From Gp6-AA40 sp035263125 (GTDB taxonomy: Bacteria > Acidobacteriota > Vicinamibacteria > Vicinamibacterales > UBA2999), in NCBI GenBank assembly GCA_035263125.1, contig DATFRP010000284.1, positions 1 through 64,000 on the forward strand: a DNA stretch of 64,000 nt, written 5' to 3'. Under the pieces are notes generated by a model. It saw only the letters and a program-made list of their open reading frames with translations, searched no databases and had not been told where the DNA came from. Within the stretch, counting starts at the first letter, position 1. Each line of letters opens with the position of its first letter. Shown here in pieces: positions 44,666-52,874 of the stretch. A program made the position numbers and the translations under genes.

Positions 44666-45678
44666 GACATCTCCGCGGCGTTCACTCCCGGATCCGGTTC
44701 AGCACGGGCACGTGACCTCCCCCGGACACGAGCGCCGGCAAGCGACGTCCGGGCGTCATCACGGTAGAGCGTGACGTAGGCCGCGATAGACGAGAGACCG
44801 ATGTATTGAAAGACGATGTCGCGGAGCATCCAGGCCAGCAGTTGCAGCGGCAGGACCGTGAGTCCGAAGAGCGGAATGAATGCGATCAAGCCGAGGGCCG
44901 CGGTTGCGACCAACGACGCCGACGTCGCACACAGGACGAGCGCGAGCACGACCAGGAACACGGCGGCGACCAACCGCCGTTCGCGACGGAGAAACGCAGA
45001 CACGCGCGGGAACGCCGACATGATCGAGCAGTCGTCGGCGACGATCACGATCTGCATGAGCAAGTACAGGAAGTTGACGATCGTGATCCATGCGACGAAG
45101 ACCACTGTGAACGCGACGAGCAGACCAGCGCTCCAGCTCGCCGAGACGACGATGACGTAGATCGCGCCCGACGCGAGATACACGCCCATCAGCGCGAGAC
45201 CGAGGCGCGCAAACCGGGGAAAGAGTGCGCGCGCCGACTCGACGAACTGATCGACGGAAAACGCCGACGCCGTCGCGATCACGTCGGGCAGCAGCAATGG
45301 AGGCTGTTCAACCGGCCCGGCTTTACGCTCGCCCCGGACCATGATGGCGACCGCACCCCCCTTGATCAGGAACACGAAGAGAGACGCGCCGGCAATCACG
45401 ACGCCCAGCGACGCGATCCACGCGGTGAGCACCAGGGGGCGCGAGAGCAACGACGCCACGATCGTGGTGGCGACCTCACGCCAATCCTGTGACATCAGCG
45501 CGACCGGCTCCTCGCCGACGACCAGCGCGACCAGAAAGATGCCGCCCGCGAGCGGCGCCAGGATCAGGAGCTTGAACAGCGAGTCGGCAATCGCCTGAAT
45601 GACCGCGACCGGCCAGTTCGCGGCCGCGACCAGGGCGCCGCGCTTCAGGGTGAGCTTGAGAGTGTTGGAGAAGGTCAC
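44662..45678 (-). CDS. Multi-pass membrane protein of unknown function
   Basis: This 338-residue protein has about six hydrophobic segments, for example around LLILAPLAGGIFLVALVV, LGVVIAGASLFVFLI, LALMGVYLASGAIYVIVV and AVFLVVLALVLCATSASLV, and a basic C-terminal tail. I recognise no family. The GTG at 45678 is chosen; a TTG at 45699 is an alternative. It ends 4 bases into the aminotransferase gene and diverges from the histidine kinase gene. Confidence 0.7.
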   Translation of the reverse strand: MTFSNTLKLTLKRGALVAAANWPVAVIQAIADSLFKLLILAPLAGGIFLVALVVGEEPVALMSQDWREVATTIVASLLSRPLVLTAWIASLGVVIAGASLFVFLIKGGAVAIMVRGERKAGPVEQPPLLLPDVIATASAFSVDQFVESARALFPRFARLGLALMGVYLASGAIYVIVVSASWSAGLLVAFTVVFVAWITIVNFLYLLMQIVIVADDCSIMSAFPRVSAFLRRERRLVAAVFLVVLALVLCATSASLVATAALGLIAFIPLFGLTVLPLQLLAWMLRDIVFQYIGLSSIAAYVTLYRDDARTSLAGARVRGRSRARAEPDPGVNAAEMS

Positions 45679-45755
45679 CGGGCTACATGGTACGTCCAAA
45701 CCACATTCCCAATCCCGACTCCCATCCAGACAACTGCAAATCTACAATTGGTTCA

Positions 45756-48700
45756 GTGGCCTCTTCTCTGCTGGTCCGTCCATCACCGCCTGCCCTGGCC
45801 CGCCGTACGCTGCTGTCGATTGCGCTGATCGGCATCGCCAGCGCGCTCGTGGTGTTCGTGGCCGGATGGGCAATTGGCCGATCGGTCATCGGGGTCGACA
45901 ACCAGCAGGCGCACACCCTGGTGGAACGCGAGGTGCACGACGCGTTCGACACCATGTCCCGCAAGCTGCGTGACGTGGCTGTGAACCTCGCTGATCCCGC
46001 CGCCGTGCGCGCCGCATCGGATGGTGACACCGCCGCCGCGAGCGAACTGATGACCCGCGCCAATCAGTCAGTGACTCGCATCGACCCCGACGCGACCGTC
46101 ACGGTGTACGGCGCAGACAGCATGCCGCTCGCATGGGCCGGGCGTCCAACGGAGATGCCCCCCGATCGACTCGCGGGCGGGGAAACCTGGTTCATCGCGC
46201 CCGGTGCCCGTGGCCTCCGCCTGTTCTACATCCGGCCGGTCGTCGACGGTTCCACTCGCGTGGGCACGATCGTCGTCGAGCAGGCGCTCCCAGCTGCCGA
46301 CGAATCGGAAGGTCGTCGCAGCGGCTTGCAGGCCGGCGAAGACTCGTTCCGCTTCAGCACGCCGCTCGCGCCGGTATCCGTCCAACTACCAGTCGAACGA
46401 ATCGACGGACTGTCATCACAAGCGTTCGAGGTGCGAGCGCCCTCGGGAGCGCCGCTCCTGACCGCGATGGTTTCCGACGACGATCTGACGGCGGCTCGCG
46501 AGCGATGGGCTCGTGCCACGGTCTCGCTGGCGCTGATGGTGCTGGGCTTGACCGTGATGCTCCTGACGGGACCGCTGCTGGATTGGCGGAATCGTCAGCG
46601 CCATGCATGGCCGTACGCACTCGTCGTCGCCCTGATCGCCGTCGTCATCATGACGGCCCGACTGCTGTTCAGCGTCTCGTCACCGGCAGACTGGTCGACC
46701 GCCCTGGTGTTTTCCAACGGCTACGCGTCCTCGCTGCTCACGCCGCTCCTCAAGTCGCCATTCGATTTTCTCCTGACGGCCGCCAGCGCCTGCGCGCTGA
46801 TGGCCTTGTTGCTGGCGGCGGCCGAGGCTGCGCGCGCGCATTTCTGGCGACATCGCCGCTCGGTCTCGGGCGCACGACACCGCGTGCTGTTCCTGAGCGA
46901 ACAGCTCGCTGCCGGCGCGATCGTCGCGCTGATCCTGCTGGGACATCAGGCGTTGCTGCGCGACACGGTGAGCCACAACACGACGCTCGACCTGCTGCAT
47001 TTCTCACTGCACCCCTGGAACATGCCGAGACTCGCGCTGCAACTCGGGCTGGTGCTCGCGCATGCCGCCGCCCTTGGCCTCGGCGTCCTGGTACTGCGCG
47101 CCTCGCTCGTGGGCTGGCGCGTTCCACGTCGGACGTGGAGTATGCGCGCGCTCACGCTCGCCGCGTGGACGCTGCCGCTGATCGTCTGGCAGTTGACGCG
47201 TGGCACCGCCCTCGCTCCTCAGCTCCCGCTGCTCGTCGCCCTGGTCGCAACCGTGATGCTTGCGGGGGCGGCCACGCGCCTGGGTCAACGCTATCGCCGC
47301 GGATCGCAGGCGTTTCGACTGAGTCTGCTGACGCTGCCGCTCGTGATTCCGTCCTTTGCGTTCTATCCAACGATCGTGCAATTCGCGCGGCAAGCCAAAT
47401 CCGATCTGGTGGTCAGCACGTACGCGCCCGAAGTGACGACACAGCGGCAGGAAGTCCAGGAGCAAGTGAAGTTGAGCCGCGATGAGATCGACGCGTTTCC
47501 AAACCTCGTCGATCTGGTGACCACCAAAATCAACCCGGGCGTGGAAACGTCGACCGATCGCGCGTTCAAGGTGTGGCAGACCACGGCACTCGCTCGGTAC
47601 CCGATCACATCGTCAGTGGAGTTGTACGGGAGTGATGGCCGACTCGTGAGCCGGTTCGCATTCAACCTGCCCGAGGATCTCTCGTTGCCGCCGCTGTCGG
47701 AAGAACAGTCGTGCGCCTGGGACGTCTTCGAAGAAGTGGCTCCGTTCTTTGCCGAAGAGCGCCGCGTGCTTCATGCCGGCCGAGCGTTCTGTGCCGCCGA
47801 TCCCAAAGCGAAGCCGCTCGGATCGATCGTCGTGCACGCCATGCCCGACTACGAGAACCTCACATTCATCTCATCCCGCAGTCCGTACATGGAGCTGGTG
47901 AGGCCGACCGATCCGTTGCGCGGCGAAGGGCTTGCGGGCCGCGACGTCGAGTTCGCCGTCTATGGCTGGAGCCGCACCCAGTTGTATCCGCCGGCCGCGA
48001 CGGCCTGGTCTCTCCCCGACGATGTATTCGAGCGCGTCGAAGCGTCGCGGACGCCGTTCTGGACGACGCTCTATCGTGGTCGCGATGCCTACGACGTCTA
48101 CCTGCTGAACGATCGCGGGGGCATCTACGCACTCGGGTATCCGTCGATTTCCGCCCTCGGACATCTGGTCAACCTCGCCGAGTTGGCTGTGCTCGCACTC
48201 TGCATGTACGTGCTGCTGCTCCTGGCAAACGCGCTGCACCGCTGGCTCGGACGCCGTCGTGTCCGCGCTCCGGCGCTGCTGCGTGAGATCCGCGCGAGCT
48301 TCTATCGCAAGCTCTTTCTCGCGTTCGTCGCCGCTGCGTTCGTTCCTGTGATCGCTCTGGTGCTGGTGACACGGAACTACGTTGCCGATCAAGTCGAACG
48401 GAGTATCGAACAGGAAGCGGTACGGACTGCGTCGACCGCTGCCCGCGTGGTCGAGGACCTGGCGTCCCGGCGTGCGGCGCAGCAAGGCGTGGGTGTCGAT
48501 GACGACCTGATGGTCCTCGTCGGTCGGCTGATCGATCAGGATGTCAACATGTTCATGGGGCCGCGGCTGCATGCGACGAGCGAACGGAATCTGTTTGCAT
48601 CGGGATTCCTGCCGACGCGCACGCCCTCCGAAGTGTACCGTGCGCTCGAACTCGGCAACGAGGCGTCGTATGTCACCCACGAACGCATCGGCGCATCGGA

Positions 48701-49718
48701 ATACCTGGTCGCGGCAACCAGGCTCACCTTGAATCAGCTCGGCATCCTCACGGTGCCGCTGACCTCCCGGCAGCGCGAGATCGAAGAGCAGATCGACACA
48801 CTCGACCGCCGCGCGCTGCTGGCGGCGCTGCTGTTCATCCTGGGCGGTGCCGGGCTTGGATACTCGATGGCCGAGCGGATTTCGGATCCGGTGAGGCGAC
48901 TCACGCGTGCGACCAGACGCATTGCACGCGGCGACCTCGATGCACGAGTCGCGGCGACATCCTCGGACGAATTGAGACGCCTGGTCGATGACTTCAACAG
49001 CATGGCGAGCGACCTGCAGCGGCAGCGGATCGAGCTCGAACGAACCCATCGCCTCGAGGCGTGGGCAGAGATGGCCCGGCAGGTCGCACACGAAATCAAG
49101 AATCCACTGACGCCGATTCAGTTGAATGCCGAGCACCTCCGCCGCGTCCACGCCGATCGCGGCGAGCCGCTCGGTCCGGTGTTGCAGGAATGTGTGGGCA
49201 CGATCCTGACGCAGGTGAAGCTCCTCCGGCAGATCGCGTCCGAGTTCTCGAGCTACGCCTCGTCGCCGACGGCAAAGCCGGCCGACGTCGACAGTGCCGC
49301 CCTGCTGCGCGAGATTGTCGAACCGTATCGTGTCGGGCTCGAGGGACGGATCCATTTCGACGTCGACGTCCCCGCGACACTCCCCCACGTGCGTGTCGAC
49401 CGCACGCTGATTGCCCGCTCGCTCACCAACATCGTCGAGAACGCGCTCCACGCGATGCCGGGATCGGGCACGCTCGGCGTCTCGGCGCGGCATGAGGATC
49501 ACGTCGTGCACATCCGCGTGTCGGACACGGGCATCGGCATGGATCGCGAAGCGCTCGCGCGGGCGTTCGAACCGTACTTCTCGACCAAGGCCAGCGGCAC
49601 GGGACTGGGCCTTCCGATCGCGAAACGGAACGTCGAGTTGAGTGGCGGCACGATCGCGATCGCGAGCGAGCGCGAGCGCGGCACGACGGTGGCGATCACC
49701 TTGCCCGTCGCAGGTTGA
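45756..49718 (+). CDS. Very large NtrY-like sensor histidine kinase
   Basis: The 1320-residue protein has about twelve membrane helices and three extracytoplasmic stretches (roughly 42-255, 545-800 and 876-1015). Then come a HAMP domain (1042-1090), the H-box RQVAHEIKNPLTPIQ with His1112, and a HATPase domain with N-box IVENALHAMPG and G-boxes DTGIGM and GTGLGLPI. This output half matches the NtrY family, which controls sigma-54 activators. No response regulator is adjacent. The GTG at 45756 is preferred; an ATG at 45687 would add a low-GC, atypical segment. Confidence 0.88.
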   Translation: MASSLLVRPSPPALARRTLLSIALIGIASALVVFVAGWAIGRSVIGVDNQQAHTLVEREVHDAFDTMSRKLRDVAVNLADPAAVRAASDGDTAAASELMTRANQSVTRIDPDATVTVYGADSMPLAWAGRPTEMPPDRLAGGETWFIAPGARGLRLFYIRPVVDGSTRVGTIVVEQALPAADESEGRRSGLQAGEDSFRFSTPLAPVSVQLPVERIDGLSSQAFEVRAPSGAPLLTAMVSDDDLTAARERWARATVSLALMVLGLTVMLLTGPLLDWRNRQRHAWPYALVVALIAVVIMTARLLFSVSSPADWSTALVFSNGYASSLLTPLLKSPFDFLLTAASACALMALLLAAAEAARAHFWRHRRSVSGARHRVLFLSEQLAAGAIVALILLGHQALLRDTVSHNTTLDLLHFSLHPWNMPRLALQLGLVLAHAAALGLGVLVLRASLVGWRVPRRTWSMRALTLAAWTLPLIVWQLTRGTALAPQLPLLVALVATVMLAGAATRLGQRYRRGSQAFRLSLLTLPLVIPSFAFYPTIVQFARQAKSDLVVSTYAPEVTTQRQEVQEQVKLSRDEIDAFPNLVDLVTTKINPGVETSTDRAFKVWQTTALARYPITSSVELYGSDGRLVSRFAFNLPEDLSLPPLSEEQSCAWDVFEEVAPFFAEERRVLHAGRAFCAADPKAKPLGSIVVHAMPDYENLTFISSRSPYMELVRPTDPLRGEGLAGRDVEFAVYGWSRTQLYPPAATAWSLPDDVFERVEASRTPFWTTLYRGRDAYDVYLLNDRGGIYALGYPSISALGHLVNLAELAVLALCMYVLLLLANALHRWLGRRRVRAPALLREIRASFYRKLFLAFVAAAFVPVIALVLVTRNYVADQVERSIEQEAVRTASTAARVVEDLASRRAAQQGVGVDDDLMVLVGRLIDQDVNMFMGPRLHATSERNLFASGFLPTRTPSEVYRALELGNEASYVTHERIGASEYLVAATRLTLNQLGILTVPLTSRQREIEEQIDTLDRRALLAALLFILGGAGLGYSMAERISDPVRRLTRATRRIARGDLDARVAATSSDELRRLVDDFNSMASDLQRQRIELERTHRLEAWAEMARQVAHEIKNPLTPIQLNAEHLRRVHADRGEPLGPVLQECVGTILTQVKLLRQIASEFSSYASSPTAKPADVDSAALLREIVEPYRVGLEGRIHFDVDVPATLPHVRVDRTLIARSLTNIVENALHAMPGSGTLGVSARHEDHVVHIRVSDTGIGMDREALARAFEPYFSTKASGTGLGLPIAKRNVELSGGTIAIASERERGTTVAITLPVAG

Positions 49719-49723
49719 GAGCT

Positions 49724-50587
49724 CTAGATCGCCTTCGTATCCTTCGAGGGGACGTCCGTGTGCGATTCGGACTGATCGGGCGGACGCTTGCGCAGGCGGT
49801 GCCAGGCCTGCCCGATGAAGGCGGACGCCAGGTATGTGTACGCCATCCCGAGCAGGAGCCACTGCGGTTGCGCCGCCAAAAGCGCGAGCCCGAGAGCCAC
49901 AAGGAACAACACGGGATAGCTGCGCCGCGACTGGAGGTCGATGGTCTTGAAGCTGCGATATCGAATCGTGCTGACCATCAGCAGCGCCGGCACGATGACC
50001 ATCGCCAGCACTGGCAGCGCTTCGGTATTGGTCTGAAATCCCGACGGATACGCGAAGACCGTGGCGGCCGGGACCGCTGCTGCCGTCGGGCTTGGCAATC
50101 CGACGAAGTACCGTTTGTCCTGCGAGCCTGACTGGATGTTGAACCGAGCGAGCCGCACCGCAGCGGCGGCGACGAACAGGAAGCCCGCGGCCCACCCGAT
50201 TCGGCCGAGCGGCTGAAGGCCCCATTGAAACGAGAGAATCGCGGGCGCCACGCCAAACGATACGACGTCGGCCAGCGAATCGAACTCGAGACCGAAGGCG
50301 CTCGTGGTTCCTGTCATTCGCGCAATGCGTCCATCGAGCGCGTCGAGCACGAAGGCAAAGCCGATGAAGAGCGCGGCGGTCGACAGCTGCTCCGCCCGAT
50401 CGGGGGCGTTCACGGCGCGCATCGAGTGCACGATGCAGGCGTAGCCGCAGAACATGTTCGCCATCGTGAAGAGGCTCGGCAGGAGATACACGCCGCGCCG
50501 GAACCGGCGAGCCCGTCCATCGAGCCGCGGCCTCAGCGGCCGGAGCAGACGGGGCCTGTGGACGACGCCCTCCTTATCGCGATGCAT
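49724..50587 (-). CDS. pssA: CDP-diacylglycerol-serine O-phosphatidyltransferase
   Basis: PssA makes phosphatidylserine from CDP-diacylglycerol and serine. The 287-residue membrane protein contains the CDP-alcohol phosphotransferase motif DALDGRIAR...GLEFDSLAD with all its aspartates, and seven or so membrane helices. It overlaps psd by 14 bases, so the two steps to phosphatidylethanolamine are made together. The start is ATG at 50587. Confidence 0.94.
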   Translation of the reverse strand: MHRDKEGVVHRPRLLRPLRPRLDGRARRFRRGVYLLPSLFTMANMFCGYACIVHSMRAVNAPDRAEQLSTAALFIGFAFVLDALDGRIARMTGTTSAFGLEFDSLADVVSFGVAPAILSFQWGLQPLGRIGWAAGFLFVAAAAVRLARFNIQSGSQDKRYFVGLPSPTAAAVPAATVFAYPSGFQTNTEALPVLAMVIVPALLMVSTIRYRSFKTIDLQSRRSYPVLFLVALGLALLAAQPQWLLLGMAYTYLASAFIGQAWHRLRKRPPDQSESHTDVPSKDTKAI

Positions 50588-51254
50588 ACGCCGCCTCCCT
50601 GCTGGACTCGCCGAGCGTCGGGGAACGAGGCGGCAGGGTCGCAAGGACGGTCACGCCACCTATCACCCGATCACCGGCCTGACAGTGCATCGTCGACCCT
50701 CGCGGGATGAACACATCCATACGCGACCCGAATTTCATGACGCCGAACCGTCCACCTGCCGCGACGTCGTCGCCCTCCTTGGCACGGCAGACAATGCGCC
50801 GCGCCAGGATACCGACGATCTGTCTGACCACCACCGGCTGTCCGTGATGATCTATCGTCACTTCGGTGTACTCGTTCAGGTCTCCCGCGTCGTGGCGATA
50901 CGCGGGCAGAAATCGGCCTGGATGATACCGCACACGTGTGACACGCCCACTGACCGGCATCCGGTTGACGTGCACATCCATCGGAGACAGGAAGATGCTG
51001 ATTTGGTGCCAGTTACCAGGCGGCACCAGTTCGCCGGTGGGATCGCCTGCGACCATCACCCGCCCATCCGCCGGCGAGATCACGGCCGAATCGGGAGCGT
51101 CGTGGCTGCGTTCCGGGTCGCGGAAGAAAAAGAGAAGGAATCCGGTCAGTGCAGCCAGAATCCAGCCATAGACCGCTCCGGCCAGGATGCCGACGACGAC
51201 CGCGGCAACGGCACCGCCGATGATGAAGGGCCAACCAGCAGGATCAATGCGCAT
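50574..51254 (-). CDS. psd: Phosphatidylserine decarboxylase
   Basis: Psd converts phosphatidylserine to phosphatidylethanolamine. The 226-residue proenzyme has two N-terminal membrane helices, RDPER, SPADGRV and the self-cleavage site RGST with Ser187, which becomes the pyruvoyl group. It is the short form related to archaeal enzymes. Confidence 0.94.
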   Translation of the reverse strand: MRIDPAGWPFIIGGAVAAVVVGILAGAVYGWILAALTGFLLFFFRDPERSHDAPDSAVISPADGRVMVAGDPTGELVPPGNWHQISIFLSPMDVHVNRMPVSGRVTRVRYHPGRFLPAYRHDAGDLNEYTEVTIDHHGQPVVVRQIVGILARRIVCRAKEGDDVAAGGRFGVMKFGSRMDVFIPRGSTMHCQAGDRVIGGVTVLATLPPRSPTLGESSREAAYASR

Positions 51255-51259
51255 ATGTG

Positions 51260-51313
51260 CGAAACCGGGTCTAATTCTCCGCGAACTGCGCTGGAAAACT
51301 AAACCCGGTTTCG
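51260..51313. repeat. Inverted repeat between psd and DUF465 gene
   Basis: Eleven-base perfect arms, CGAAACCGGGT (51260-51270) and ACCCGGTTTCG (51303-51313), flank 32 bases that contain a weaker inner stem around GCGAACTGCGC. The size and shape suggest a REP- or MITE-like element. Confidence 0.6.
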
Positions 51314-51337
51314 GGGCGCACCGGCAATGAGCGGCGT

Positions 51338-51580
51338 TTACGACGCCTTCAAGTGAGCTTTGGCGTAATCGAGCGCCATCTGCTCCATTTGATCTTTGAG
51401 CGCGAGCTTGCGTTTCTTGAGAGTGACTTCTTCGAGCTGTTCGGAATCTGTCAGGAAGTGCCGTTCGGTGAGCTGATGCAGGCGGTCATCCAATTGATGG
51501 TGCCGTTCTGAGAGCTGGCGGTAAACCTCGTTGCTCTGCAGCAAGAGGTTTCTTACCTCCTGTGCGTCCGCTGCGTTCAT
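51338..51580 (-). CDS. Small coiled-coil protein, DUF465 (YdcH) family
   Basis: The 80-residue protein is almost all charged helix (NEVYRQLSERHHQLDDRLHQL, EEVTLKKRKLALKDQMEQM), as in DUF465. The function of this family is unknown. An AGGAGGG ribosome site stands a good distance before the ATG at 51580, which is preferred over a longer frame to 51658. Confidence 0.82.
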   Translation of the reverse strand: MNAADAQEVRNLLLQSNEVYRQLSERHHQLDDRLHQLTERHFLTDSEQLEEVTLKKRKLALKDQMEQMALDYAKAHLKAS

Positions 51581-51696
51581 AGGCCGCACCCTCCTTTCAT
51601 AAAAGGACGATGTCTCGACATCACGGTAACACACGGATGACGACCGCTCAATCCTCAAATCCCGTGAGGCCGATAACCCGAACTGCTGTAACGACT

Positions 51697-52170
51697 TCAG
51701 CCTTCGTCCCGCCAGAGGATGAGGGCATCCTCGACGGGATTCGTGTAATAGCTGGGTCGCACGGCCGCAACATAAAAACCGAGGCGTTCATACAATCGTC
51801 TTGCGCCCTCATTCGATGCGCGGACCTCGAGTGTTGCGCGCTTCGCGCCGAGGCGCCGCGCCTCATCGAATACGCGTCGCATGAGATCAGTGCCGATCCC
51901 TTGACCACGCAGAGCGGGAAGCACGGCGACGTTGTTGATGTGGATCTCATCCAGTACGAGCCAGAACGCGCAGAATCCTGCCACCGGGGTCGCTTGCGTG
52001 CGCACGACGAAGATATGGCAGACGGCGCGATTCTGCAGTTCCCAGGCGTACATCTCCTTCGTCCAGGGGTTCGTGAACGACTCTGCCTCGACGGCGAGCA
52101 CGCCATCCAGATCCTCTTCGCCCTGAAGCGGATCGATCCAGTACGTCGCGCTATCGGGCGGCTCGGGCAT
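51697..52170 (-). CDS. rimI: Ribosomal-protein-alanine N-acetyltransferase family protein
   Basis: The 157-residue GNAT protein has the acetyl-CoA loop LRGQGIGTDLM, VFDEARRLGAKRATLEVRASN and RLGFYVAAVRPSYY, matching RimI, which acetylates the N-terminus of S18 in E. coli. It overlaps tsaB by 20 bases, a common pairing. Confidence 0.9.
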   Translation of the reverse strand: MPEPPDSATYWIDPLQGEEDLDGVLAVEAESFTNPWTKEMYAWELQNRAVCHIFVVRTQATPVAGFCAFWLVLDEIHINNVAVLPALRGQGIGTDLMRRVFDEARRLGAKRATLEVRASNEGARRLYERLGFYVAAVRPSYYTNPVEDALILWRDEG

Positions 52171-52825
52171 CTCTCACCAGTTCGGCGTCGGTTCGGCGCA
52201 CGTACAGCGGGCGGATCGCATGAGGAGGCGGAGCCTCGCCGCGACGGGCGGCCTGGGTCGCGATGACGGCGATCGTCCCTGCCAGCAGCGGGACCACAGG
52301 ATCGGCAATCGTCGCCTCACCATCGAGCGACGCCTCGATGAGCGTGCGATACGTCGACGCGCCGTCACCGATGAAAAGAGTCGGCGCACCCGTCAGATCG
52401 GCAAGGACGTCGGCGGGACGGGCCACGATCGGCGCTCGAACGATTCGGCCGCCGTCGTAGAGTGCGGCGTAGACCTCGCCTCGCCAGGCATCGATCCAGG
52501 TCGCCACGCGACCCGCGCCGGCCCGCGCGGCGAGCGCATCGAAGCTCGACACACCGATCAGCGGTTTGCCTCCCGCAAACGCGAGTCCCTGCATCGTCGC
52601 GATCCCGATCCGCAGTCCCGTGAACGATCCAGGTCCGGTCGCCACTGCGAAGACATCGACCGAGTCGAGCGGCAGCCCGGAGGCATCGAGGAGCGTCATC
52701 AGATCTGTCGGCAGCCTCGAGGCGTGTTCGGCGGTCGCGCTCGATCGCTCCAACACAACCGTGCCGTCCCGCGAGAGGGCACAGCTGCCCGCTCGTGTCG
52801 TGGTGTCGAGGGCCAGGACGAGCAT
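52151..52825 (-). CDS. tsaB: tRNA threonylcarbamoyladenosine biosynthesis protein TsaB
   Basis: TsaB is the dimer partner of TsaD in making t6A37 on ANN-decoding tRNAs. The 224-residue protein starts MLVLALDTTTRAGSCAL and has VFAVATGPGSFTGLRIGIATMQGLA, the ASKHA-like core typical of the family. The upstream frame to 52969 is shadow; the ATG at 52825 fits known lengths. Confidence 0.92.
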   Translation of the reverse strand: MLVLALDTTTRAGSCALSRDGTVVLERSSATAEHASRLPTDLMTLLDASGLPLDSVDVFAVATGPGSFTGLRIGIATMQGLAFAGGKPLIGVSSFDALAARAGAGRVATWIDAWRGEVYAALYDGGRIVRAPIVARPADVLADLTGAPTLFIGDGASTYRTLIEASLDGEATIADPVVPLLAGTIAVIATQAARRGEAPPPHAIRPLYVRRTDAELVRDARAAR

Positions 52826-52874
52826 GAGCGGATGATAATAGTGCACCGAACCGTCCGGCTTCACCGCGCAACCG

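Noticed and set aside
47871..50225. 784-residue minus-strand open frame
   Set aside because: It is antisense to the histidine kinase gene and is Arg/His-rich like other high-GC shadows.
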